Source: Bauldia sp965232525 (GTDB taxonomy: Bacteria > Pseudomonadota > Alphaproteobacteria > Rhizobiales > Kaistiaceae). From it: 64,000 nucleotides of DNA. Position 1 is the stretch's first letter, and the number at the start of each line of letters is the position of its first letter. The notes under the pieces are model-generated. The model made no database searches, was not told the DNA's origin, and saw nothing but the letters and a program-made list of their open reading frames with translations. The position numbers were made by a program, and so were the translations under genes. The stretch lies in NCBI RefSeq assembly GCF_965232525.1, contig NZ_OZ246980.1:1984001-2048000 (forward strand), read 5' to 3'. Positions 25,396 through 32,657 of the stretch are shown here, in pieces.

Positions 25396-25950
25396 ATGCG
25401 CACCTTGGCCACAGTTATAGCGTTCGCATTGGGCTTCCTATACGGACAAAGGACAGTACAGTCGGTTCCCGAAAAACCGCGAAAAGCATTCCGGGATCAC
25501 GCGCTAACAGCACTTATCACACTCATTGTTGTCAGCATCCCTCTACTTCTACTCAGACAGGGAGTCGTGGCAATACAAGACGAACTAAGCTTGTTTAATT
25601 CAGTTCCAAGTGCCGCCGACCAAAAATTTTCTAAAATGAAGTCGGAATATCAGACTGCACTAGTAAATAGACGCGGTATTACAGAGAGAATGTACTCCTA
25701 TATAAAAGATAACGAAATAGTTCAATTCCACGAAAACTACGAAAAATATAACTTAATAATTGAGGAGTGGAATGAAAAACGTGGGCAAATTGCCGACCAG
25801 ATCATCAAATTCACTAAGTGCGAAACGAAAAATGGAAAGGATATTCGCAGTAATCAGGAAGAAAGATTTAAATTATCTATAAAACGACGTCCGAAATTCG
25901 AGCGTTTGACGAGTTTTTACAAAATGAAAGAGGCGTTGTTGATCGGGTAA
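25396..25950 (+). CDS. AT-rich orphan membrane protein with coiled coil
   Basis: A 184-residue protein I do not recognise. It has a first hydrophobic segment at residues 4-17, a second at about 34-54 (ALTALITLIVVSIPLLLLRQ), then a long charged helical part (FSKMKSEYQTALVNRRGITE and NYEKYNLIIEEWNEKRGQIA) likely to form a coiled coil in the periplasm or cytoplasm. Base use is strikingly AT-rich compared with flanking genes, which suggests recent transfer. Its frame ends at 25950, but an alternative frame reading DEFLQNERGVVDRVNDSF continues without a stop into the next gene, so the two may be pieces of one frameshifted gene. Confidence 0.55.
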   Translation: MRTLATVIAFALGFLYGQRTVQSVPEKPRKAFRDHALTALITLIVVSIPLLLLRQGVVAIQDELSLFNSVPSAADQKFSKMKSEYQTALVNRRGITERMYSYIKDNEIVQFHENYEKYNLIIEEWNEKRGQIADQIIKFTKCETKNGKDIRSNQEERFKLSIKRRPKFERLTSFYKMKEALLIG

Positions 25951-25961
25951 ACGATTCATTT

Positions 25962-26444
25962 ATGTCAGAGGATAATTTATGTGCGACTTTTTTTATAACT
26001 AAGGCGCAGACTGGAGATAAAATAATCCACTCTGTCCACGAGCAATTCAAAAAACACCATAAAATTATTTGGGAATATTTAAATAATCCGTATTTGCGTT
26101 GTAAAATGCGACATATGTCTAATAGAAATCGATACTATGATCATTGTTTCGTAGAAGACAGAGGTTCTTTTGATGGTGAATGTTTAAAATTAATTGATTA
26201 TCAGGTAGACAATGGATTATTTTGTGACGATAGTAATTACGATCAGTCGAGGTATTTGATTAGTGATAAGATGTTTGACGAATTAGATTATTATTGGGCG
26301 ATTACGAATAACTTCATCGAAAGATCGAGATATCAATTCTTAATTAGAGAATGTCAGAAAAAGAAAGGAATGTTGATAGGTATTCTTGGTCGTGATTGCG
26401 TGGGCGACGTTGACCGTTACCTGCGGAAAAAAGGTGCAGTCTGA
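25962..26444 (+). CDS. AT-rich orphan protein, perhaps the second half of a broken gene
   Basis: A 160-residue protein, rich in Asp, Tyr, Lys and Cys, with no match I recognise (ATFFITKAQTGDKIIHSVHE, CFVEDRGSFDGECLKLIDYQ). The six cysteines after residue 40 could form disulfides if the protein is exported, but it has no signal peptide of its own. The ATG has no good ribosome site, and the frame is open for about 90 bases upstream of it, overlapping the end of the preceding gene. A single frameshift near 25875-25885, an A-run, would join the two into a membrane-anchored protein of about 355 residues. Confidence 0.5.
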   Translation: MSEDNLCATFFITKAQTGDKIIHSVHEQFKKHHKIIWEYLNNPYLRCKMRHMSNRNRYYDHCFVEDRGSFDGECLKLIDYQVDNGLFCDDSNYDQSRYLISDKMFDELDYYWAITNNFIERSRYQFLIRECQKKKGMLIGILGRDCVGDVDRYLRKKGAV

Positions 26445-26937
26445 GACCCCATCGGCGTAACTGGCCGCTATTGACAAAGATTGTATGCCCGGTACGGCGA
26501 GGATCGAGGGCCATCGCTCCGGCGGCGCTTTCAGTCACTTCGGGGGACCGGATTGCGGGGCCGGGCATGGCCCAAACTTCGGCGGTTACGTCGTAGAAGT
26601 TGGCCCTCGCCCACGGTTTTCCTACCTACACGCTCCACCACAGGTACAAATCTCCCCTGCCTGGGATTTTTGTCATAGAACTCGGGATTATTGTCATGGG
26701 AAGAGTATGGCTTCCATGAGAGAAACGTATCTCTATCGGACCGACGTGGAGAAGTCGGCGCCCGCGCCGGCCGTCGGTGGCCGTCCCGGGGTGCTGTCCG
26801 GAAAGTCCGACCCCCACTACGAGGGCTCCGTGTCCGGTTCTGCGGCCCACGATCGGCAGTCACCCGATCCATCCATCCTCTGTTAGTCTTGCCAACAACG
26901 CGCCCGCAAAAACAGCGCGACGGACAGGGAGACCCAG
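26445..26937. other. Intergenic stretch without a credible gene
   Basis: Nearly 500 bases between the AT-rich island and the cyclic-nucleotide-binding protein. GC content returns to the window norm. Frames of 65-133 codons exist on both strands but show no signal peptide, no conserved block and no ribosome site. I see no repeats or clear promoter. Confidence 0.4.
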
Positions 26938-27582
26938 GTGGAGGACTTCGACCAGGCAATCGGCTTTGTCGCCGCCGGGCTGGTGTTCGCGACCTTCCTC
27001 ATGCGGACCATGGTGCCGCTGCGGATCCTCGGAATCAGCAGCAACGTCGCCTTCATGACGTATGGCTGGCTGAACGGGCTCGAACCGGTGTTGCTGCTTC
27101 ACGCCGTGTTGTTGCCGATCAATGTCTACCGGCTCTACGAGATGACCCGGTTGATCTCGACAATCCGTTCGGCGACAGCGGCGCACCATGACATCGGGTG
27201 GCTGATCCCGTTTTCCACGCCGGTCTCCTACCGAGCCGGGCAAACGGTGTTTCGACAAGGCGAACAGGCCGACGCCCTCTATGTCGTCGAGTCGGGGCGA
27301 ATCCGTTTCGACATCTATGACACAGAGATCGGCGCCGGGGACATCTTCGGCGAGGTCGGCGTGTTTTCGTCGGCCGGTGAACGAACCGCGACCGCGCTGT
27401 GCATCGAGGACTGCCGGCTCCGGCGGGTCGATGCCCGTAAGGTGCAGGCGCTAGTGCTGCAGCAGCCGCAATTCGCCTACTACCTGATCAGTGTGGTTTC
27501 GGCACGACTGATCGACGATGTCCGTGTGGCGGAGGAACGGCTGGCGGAAGCCCGCGCCGTCCAGGCCGGCCCCAGGGGTTAA
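26938..27582 (+). CDS. Membrane-anchored cyclic nucleotide-binding domain protein
   Basis: A 214-residue protein. Two or three N-terminal hydrophobic segments (AIGFVAAGLVFATFLMRTMV and LLLHAVLLPINVYRLYEM) are followed by a cNMP-binding domain at about residues 92-185: VSYRAGQTVFRQGEQADALY, VVESGRIRFD and AGDIFGEVGVFSSAGERTAT. The phosphate-binding cassette FGExGxxxxxxRTAT is intact, so it could bind cAMP or cGMP. Proteins with this layout (a short membrane domain fused to a Crp-type sensor) are common in alphaproteobacteria and of unknown output. A GTG start at 26938 follows CAGGGAGA. No DNA-binding domain is present. Confidence 0.83.
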   Translation: MEDFDQAIGFVAAGLVFATFLMRTMVPLRILGISSNVAFMTYGWLNGLEPVLLLHAVLLPINVYRLYEMTRLISTIRSATAAHHDIGWLIPFSTPVSYRAGQTVFRQGEQADALYVVESGRIRFDIYDTEIGAGDIFGEVGVFSSAGERTATALCIEDCRLRRVDARKVQALVLQQPQFAYYLISVVSARLIDDVRVAEERLAEARAVQAGPRG

Positions 27583-27958
27583 GCGTTGGACTGGGTCCCC
27601 GCCTTCGCGGGGACGAGCGCGTGGGTTGGCGTCCGCAGCCGAGACGCTCACTGACCCAAGGGTGAGGGGTGGTGTCGATATCGGCGTCGGGGCGTGCGTC
27701 CTTCGAGGCTCGGGCTTGCGCCCGAGCTCCCCCGATCGGGTCGAGGGCAGGCTCTCAAGATGAGGTCGTGGCGTTGCGGTTTAGGAGAGCGCGAATGTGC
27801 CGTTCCGAGCGCGACCCCGTAATCAACGCCCTCATGCTGAGGTGCTTCGCGAAGCGAAGCCTCGAAGCACGCATGGCAGCGCAACGGGGTCCCCTTTTTT
27901 GCGACGGAAGACGTTGCTTCCCCCGCTCGCCGCAAGCGAACAGGCAAATGCACTACCC
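27583..27958. other. Intergenic region with palindromic repeats
   Basis: It holds TGCGTCCTTCGAGGCTCGGG-type repeat sequence near 27698-27725, the 44-bp dispersed repeat at 27830-27873 and GC-rich palindromes. No gene is supported. Confidence 0.6.
27830..27873. repeat. 44-bp dispersed REP-like repeat, copy 2
   Basis: Identical to 16296-16339. Both copies lie between genes, next to other short palindromes, and are followed by CA or G differences immediately outside the 44 bases. Confidence 0.85.
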
Positions 27959-29125
27959 TCAGACGAACGGTGTCCAGGCGTCAGGGCGGGGGGGTAGCAG
28001 GCGGCGGAGATAAGCAAGGCCGGTGTCGGTGACGTGGCAGCCATCGTCGGTGATGAAGTCGTCCGGCATCCGCTTGGTCTTGTTGGCGACGGCTGAGAGC
28101 GGCACCAGCTTCAGTACGGTCTTGCCGTTCTCATATTGCTGGGCGACCGAGCCGCTGCCCTCTTCGCTCGCTTCCACCGCGTACCGCCCGACCGCGAAGG
28201 CTTCGGCCCGATCGATGTCGCTGACGGTGCCAAGGAAGCCGCGGGGGAGATAGCCGAAGGTGTCGACCCGGGCGCGCACGCCCGGCAGGTCGTCCTTGAT
28301 CGCGAGCTTCAGCGCCTGGCCGAGGTCACCGCCGGAAAGCTGCAGGTTGCCGTGATCGTCGCGCTCATGGAGGTGGGCCGGAATCAGAGATTCGGCGAGC
28401 GGCCGGTGGTCGGCGGTCTGCACTCCCTCCGACATGGCGATGACGCAGCGGCCGTGGCGGTCGAGCACGCGCTTGATGTCGCCGACCAACTGACCCTCAG
28501 TGAACGGCACCTCGGGGAGGTAAACGAGATGCGGCCCGTCGGACTCGTCGCGGCGCCAGGCGGCGGCGGAGGCGGTGAGGAAGCCGGCGTGGCGGCCCAT
28601 GACGATGCCGACATAGACGCCGGGCATCGCCCGGAAGTCGAGATCGACGCTGAGGAAGGCGTTGGCGACGAACAGCGCCGCCGACATGAAGCCGGGCGTG
28701 TGGTCATTCTCGACCAGATCGTTGTCGATGGTCTTCGGCGCGTGGATGAAGTGGATGGCGTCGCCGGCGGCGTCCTCGAGGATCGCCATCGTGCCCGAGG
28801 TGTCATTGCCGCCGATATAGATGAAGGTGCTGGCGCCGGCGTGGTCGAGACCGGCGAGAATGCGCTGACAGTAGTCCTCGTCCGGCTTGTCGCGGGTGCT
28901 GCCGAGGCCGGAATTCGGGGTGTTGGCGAAGCGCATCAGGTCGGTCTTGGAGAGCTCCGACAGGGTGACAAAATCACCGCTGGCGACACCGCGCACCCCG
29001 TGCCGGGCACCGAGAAACCGGGCGTCGGGGTATTTCTCGCGCGCGGCGAGCACCGCGCCGGCGACGGTCTGGTTGATGACGGCGGTCGGGCCGCCCCCCT
29101 GGGCAATCACGAAGAGCTTGGTCAT
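27959..29125 (-). CDS. pfp: 6-phosphofructokinase, pyrophosphate-type group
   Basis: A 388-residue phosphofructokinase that phosphorylates fructose 6-phosphate in glycolysis. The phosphoryl-donor loop is GGNDTSGT (residues 105-112), where ATP enzymes have GGDGS and PPi enzymes GGDD. The catalytic block is PKTIDND (130-136), whose lysine is typical of PPi-dependent enzymes. MGRHAGFLTAS and MSEGVQ are the other conserved blocks. The GGND variant leaves donor choice open, though the Lys in PKTIDND favours pyrophosphate. A start at 29125 (MTKLFVIAQGGGPTAVINQT) fits the family. It lies 50 bases downstream of the polyketide synthase gene on the same strand. Confidence 0.9.
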   Translation of the reverse strand: MTKLFVIAQGGGPTAVINQTVAGAVLAAREKYPDARFLGARHGVRGVASGDFVTLSELSKTDLMRFANTPNSGLGSTRDKPDEDYCQRILAGLDHAGASTFIYIGGNDTSGTMAILEDAAGDAIHFIHAPKTIDNDLVENDHTPGFMSAALFVANAFLSVDLDFRAMPGVYVGIVMGRHAGFLTASAAAWRRDESDGPHLVYLPEVPFTEGQLVGDIKRVLDRHGRCVIAMSEGVQTADHRPLAESLIPAHLHERDDHGNLQLSGGDLGQALKLAIKDDLPGVRARVDTFGYLPRGFLGTVSDIDRAEAFAVGRYAVEASEEGSGSVAQQYENGKTVLKLVPLSAVANKTKRMPDDFITDDGCHVTDTGLAYLRRLLPPRPDAWTPFV

Positions 29126-29175
29126 GTCGGGAACCTTCGCGGGCGAACGGTTTCACGGAGAGGACGGCGTGCCGG

Positions 29176-30225
29176 CTACCGCCACTGGAGCAGGCTGACC
29201 TCGGCGGAGAAGCCGGGGCCGAAGGCGGCGAGCAGGCCGTAGTCGCCGGACCGGTGTGGGCTATTGCGGATTTCCTCGTCAAGCACAAACAGCACCGTCG
29301 CGCTCGACATGTTGCCGTACTGGCTGAGCACAAAGTAACTCGCGCGGAAGTCCTCGGCCGGTCGGTCGAGCTTCTTTTGATAGGCGTCGAGGATCTTGGT
29401 GCCGCCAGGGTGGAAGACGAAGTGCGAGACCTGGTCGGTGCCGACCCCCGAGCCGGCGAGGGCGTTCGCCACCGCTTCCGGCATCATGGTGCGGATGGTT
29501 TCCGGCACCCGGCGCGAGAAGAGGACGCGAAAGCCGGTGTCGACGAACTCCCAGCCCATCAGCCGGTTGGTGCGCGGCCGAAGCAGGGTGGTCGAGTTGA
29601 GGACGACAATGGGGCCATCGTCGCCACCGCGCACGACGACGGCGGCGGCGCCATCGCCGAACAGGCTGGCGGCGACCAGGTTCGACTTAGCGAAGTCGTC
29701 GCGCTGGAAGGTGAGCGAATTGAGTTCGACCGAGACGAGCAGCACGGTGGTGTCGGCTGAATCGCCAGCCAGGGTTCCGGCGAGCGCCAGGCCAGCGGCG
29801 CCCGCGGCGCAGCCGAGCCCGAACAGCGGCAGACGGCGCACTCGCGGATCGAGGCCGAGTTTGTTGATCAGCGCCACATCGAGGCTGGGCGTAGCGATAC
29901 CGCTCGACGACACCAGAACGATGTGGGTGATCGAGCCGGGGTCGATGTCGGTACTGCCGAGCGCCCTTTCGATCGCCTCGGCGGTCAGGCGCTCAGCCCA
30001 GTCGAGATAGAGGTTGTTCTTGGCTTCGAGCGTGTGGTCGCGGGTAAACCAGTCTGGCGCGACGCAGAAGTGGCGCTGGTCGACCAATGCGTTCTTGAAG
30101 ACCTGAAGGTAGCGGTCGACATTGGCGATCGTGCCGCCGAAATGATCGCCGGCCATATCGCGGGCGAGCGACTGCGGCATGACATGGGGCGGCACCGCCG
30201 TACCGACGGATACGATGCTCGCCAT
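29176..30225 (-). CDS. Type III polyketide synthase (chalcone/stilbene synthase family)
   Basis: A 349-residue homodimeric-type condensing enzyme that extends an acyl-CoA starter with malonyl-CoA units, usually making pyrones, resorcinols or phloroglucinols. The catalytic triad is complete: Cys139 in FGLGCAAGAAG, His272 in FVFHPGG and Asn305 in YGNMSSAT. The C-terminal loop is the usual GPGFSAEVSLLQW. It carries no acyl-carrier domain. A UbiA-type prenyltransferase and IPP isomerase lie about 1-2.5 kb away on the other strand, raising the option of a prenylated product. The ATG at 30225 has no clear ribosome site. Confidence 0.92.
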   Translation of the reverse strand: MASIVSVGTAVPPHVMPQSLARDMAGDHFGGTIANVDRYLQVFKNALVDQRHFCVAPDWFTRDHTLEAKNNLYLDWAERLTAEAIERALGSTDIDPGSITHIVLVSSSGIATPSLDVALINKLGLDPRVRRLPLFGLGCAAGAAGLALAGTLAGDSADTTVLLVSVELNSLTFQRDDFAKSNLVAASLFGDGAAAVVVRGGDDGPIVVLNSTTLLRPRTNRLMGWEFVDTGFRVLFSRRVPETIRTMMPEAVANALAGSGVGTDQVSHFVFHPGGTKILDAYQKKLDRPAEDFRASYFVLSQYGNMSSATVLFVLDEEIRNSPHRSGDYGLLAAFGPGFSAEVSLLQWR

Positions 30226-30511
30226 GCTATGACAGACAACCCGCAGGCGTCCGCGGCCTGCACGCGACCAAAAACCGCCCGATGCGCGGTATCGGTTGTT
30301 GCATCACTGATCCCACCGGCGCTTGGCCTTGCCCCGGCAGGCAGACTAGCCCAAGCGCGCCTGTCGACGAAACCGCTAATCCTCGCGGTAGGTTGTAGCG
30401 CTCGACAGGCGATCGGCCATCGATACATCGCGATCCGATACGACGGAGCCCGCCATGGCTGCTCGCCGACGCGCCGCCGGGCTCAGTGGTGAATCGAATA
30501 GGGTCCGGACC

Positions 30512-30910
30512 TTACTCGGAGATCCCGCAGCGTATGGCGTACTGCACCTTGGGGTCGTTTGCCGAATGGTTGAAACATTGACAGTCCCAGTAGTTTCCCG
30601 CCGCATAGTACGTTGGCGGATTGCAGTACATCTTTTTGGTGTTCCCACCCGGTATGTTGCACGACATTTTTGCGCGGTCCTTGTTGAAGGTCGGCGAAAG
30701 CAGGTCGCACCATGCATGGATAATCAATTCCGAGCCTCCCGGCATGAGATGGTGGCCGCTACATGTGGCGTTAACCTCCTCGCAGGCTAGATTTATCTCC
30801 TTGCCAAATGCATGCATCGGTGCGGATAGAACAACCGCGAGCGTGGCAAAAACGGCGCAGGCATAACGCAGCTGGCGTGTCGGGCAGACGGCAATCAATC
30901 TCGAGATCAT
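30512..30910 (-). CDS. Small secreted eight-cysteine protein (member G)
   Basis: A 132-residue member of the cysteine-rich family, 12 kb from the others. The ATG at 30910 follows CGGAGGAA. It has a rather long Sec signal (RQLRYACAVFATLAVVLSAP, mature start about KEINLAC). Cysteines: CEEVNATC (six-residue loop, as in E), AWC, SCN, YCNPP, CQC and a final RC. AAGNYWDCQCFNH matches the GxYxxCxC block. It sits between the polyketide synthase and the divergent prenyltransferase gene. An extra cysteine lies in the signal peptide. Function unknown. Confidence 0.82.
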   Translation of the reverse strand: MISRLIAVCPTRQLRYACAVFATLAVVLSAPMHAFGKEINLACEEVNATCSGHHLMPGGSELIIHAWCDLLSPTFNKDRAKMSCNIPGGNTKKMYCNPPTYYAAGNYWDCQCFNHSANDPKVQYAIRCGISE

Positions 30911-31174
30911 TTGCTCGTTCCTCCGATGTCGATACTGACGATGCGGATTTCAGCGAAAATATGAGCCGCGCACAAGACGATATCAGCGAACGCGTCGGCC
31001 GGCGAGCCTGATATGTGCGGTTTCGATGCAAATAGGGTGACCGGACGCCGCTTTCTCACCAACGTGCTTCGAAGCCCGAGAACCATAAAATCGCTTTCAG
31101 ACTGGAACCTTTGTTGGCTAAACCCCTAGGCCAAGCGTGAGGATCGGCAAGTGTCCAACCCGTTGCATGATCGT

Positions 31175-31193
31175 TTCCGCCTTGGTGGCGGAA
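31175..31193 (+). promoter_or_regulatory. Hairpin at the start of the prenyltransferase gene
   Basis: TTCCGCC and GGCGGAA form a perfect seven-base-pair stem around TTGGT, ending 11 bases before the ATG at 31205. It covers the place where a ribosome site would lie, so it may limit translation. This is inference from position only. Confidence 0.35.
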
Positions 31194-31204
31194 CCTGTTG
31201 ATTG

Positions 31205-32101
31205 ATGAGCGAGTCTGCCGACAGCGACTCGTCGGGCGGGCGTACGCACCCGGCCCTTCGGCGGCTGCGTGGCGGCCTGCTCGTCATTCACCTTTTCCCC
31301 GCGGTGATGAACAGCGCGGCGGGGCTCGCCTTCGCGCTGATTGCGTCCGATGGCGCGATGGTCGGACGCGCGGTTCTGGTCGCGGCGTCCGTGTTCCTGG
31401 TGTCGGCTTCGGTCGGCAGCATGAACGATTTTCTCGACGTCGACCTTGACCGGCGAACGAAGCCCGACAAGCCGATCGCTCGCGGCGACATCTCCCCGTC
31501 GACGGCGTTCGCGATTTCGGTCGGTGCCGGGCTGATCGGGGTGCTGCTGTCGCTGATCCTCGGCCTGCCGGTCGCCGCAGTCGCCCTGATGGTGCTGGCA
31601 TCTGGGTTGGCCTACGACATCTGGCTGAAGGGAACGGTTTGGAGTTGGGTCCCCTATGCCATCGGCATTCCGGCGTTGCCGGTATGGGGCTTCCTTGCCG
31701 TCGACCGGTTCACGCCGGTGTTGCTCGCCAGCTTCCCGCTCGGTGCTCTGATCGCCCTAGCACTCTATCTCGCCAACACGATCCCGGACATCCGGGGTGA
31801 CGCGGCGTATGGCATCAAAGGTCTAGCGCAGCGGCTCGGCGTCGCGCGCTCGCTGGGCGTGACATGGGGGTGCCTGGCGCTCAGCATCGGTCTCCTTGCG
31901 CTGACCCCGGCGATGTTCGGCAACGACCCGGTGACATTGGTCCCGGGGCTTTTGGCGGGTGCGGTTCTGCTCGCCACGATGATCGCTGACCGCCTGATCG
32001 TACGCTCACAGGCGAGCCTCCGCCGCGGCTGGTACCTGGCCGCGATCCTCTCAGGCGTCCTGGGGATCGCGTGGGTCATCAGCTTGCCGGTGCCCGGATA
32101 A
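31205..32101 (+). CDS. UbiA-family aromatic prenyltransferase
   Basis: A 298-residue membrane protein with about nine helices. Both metal-diphosphate motifs of the UbiA superfamily are present: NDFLDVDLDRRTKPDKPIAR (about residues 74-93) and NTIPDIRGDAAYGIKG. The form is close to chlorophyll/bacteriochlorophyll or tocopherol-type prenyltransferases (geranylgeranyl or phytyl transfer), but no pigment genes are in the window. It is followed 16 bases downstream by idi, so the pair probably forms an operon that makes and uses isoprenoid diphosphates. The acceptor is unknown; the type III polyketide made nearby is a candidate. ATG at 31205 is preferred over the TTG just before it. Confidence 0.88.
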   Translation: MSESADSDSSGGRTHPALRRLRGGLLVIHLFPAVMNSAAGLAFALIASDGAMVGRAVLVAASVFLVSASVGSMNDFLDVDLDRRTKPDKPIARGDISPSTAFAISVGAGLIGVLLSLILGLPVAAVALMVLASGLAYDIWLKGTVWSWVPYAIGIPALPVWGFLAVDRFTPVLLASFPLGALIALALYLANTIPDIRGDAAYGIKGLAQRLGVARSLGVTWGCLALSIGLLALTPAMFGNDPVTLVPGLLAGAVLLATMIADRLIVRSQASLRRGWYLAAILSGVLGIAWVISLPVPG

Positions 32102-32117
32102 GGCGCGTGTCCGGGTC

Positions 32118-32657
32118 ATGAACGCCACCGACGCCGATCGTGTCATCCTCGTCGACGACGCCGATCGCGAACACGGGACGATGGATAAGCTTGAGGCGCA
32201 CCGGCGCGGCGCCCTGCATCGCGCCCTTTCGGTGATCGTCGCCCGGGCCGACGGGCACCTGCTGCTGCAGCGCCGTGCCGCCGGCAAGTATCACTCGGGC
32301 GATCTGTGGACCAACACCTGCTGCAGCCATCCACGACCCGGCGAGCCGGTGGCGGTAGCTGCCGGTCGCAGGCTCGACGAGGAGATGGGATTCACTTGTC
32401 CGCTTCGTCCGCTCTTCGTCACCCACTACGAGGCGCCGGTCTCCAACGGCCTGATCGAAAACGAATTTGTCCACGTCTTCGGTGGCCGTTTCGACGGTGA
32501 GCCGAGGCCGGATCCGGCCGAGGTGAGCGCGTGGCGGTGGGTTGCCGTCGACGACCTTCAGCGCGACATGGCGGAGCATCCGGAGACCTATACGGTGTGG
32601 TTCCGCACGTATCTCGACGCGTTCGAACGAGATATCCGGTCGCTGGTTGCCGGCTAG
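32118..32657 (+). CDS. idi: Isopentenyl-diphosphate isomerase, type I (Nudix)
   Basis: A 179-residue Nudix-fold isomerase interconverting IPP and DMAPP. The active-site cysteine lies in TNTCCSHP (residues 65-72), the catalytic glutamate in ENEFVHVF (Glu116), and the metal/Nudix region in AAGRRLDEEMGF. The length and order match bacterial Idi1. Alphaproteobacteria with the MEP pathway do not strictly need Idi; it often occurs with isoprenoid-product clusters, as here after the UbiA gene. The stop overlaps the stop of the convergent ABC gene by four bases (CTAG). Confidence 0.95.
   Translation: MNATDADRVILVDDADREHGTMDKLEAHRRGALHRALSVIVARADGHLLLQRRAAGKYHSGDLWTNTCCSHPRPGEPVAVAAGRRLDEEMGFTCPLRPLFVTHYEAPVSNGLIENEFVHVFGGRFDGEPRPDPAEVSAWRWVAVDDLQRDMAEHPETYTVWFRTYLDAFERDIRSLVAG

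Noticed and set aside
26485..26886. 133-codon frame before the cNMP-binding protein
   Set aside because: No ribosome site or conserved block; composition like random GC-rich DNA.
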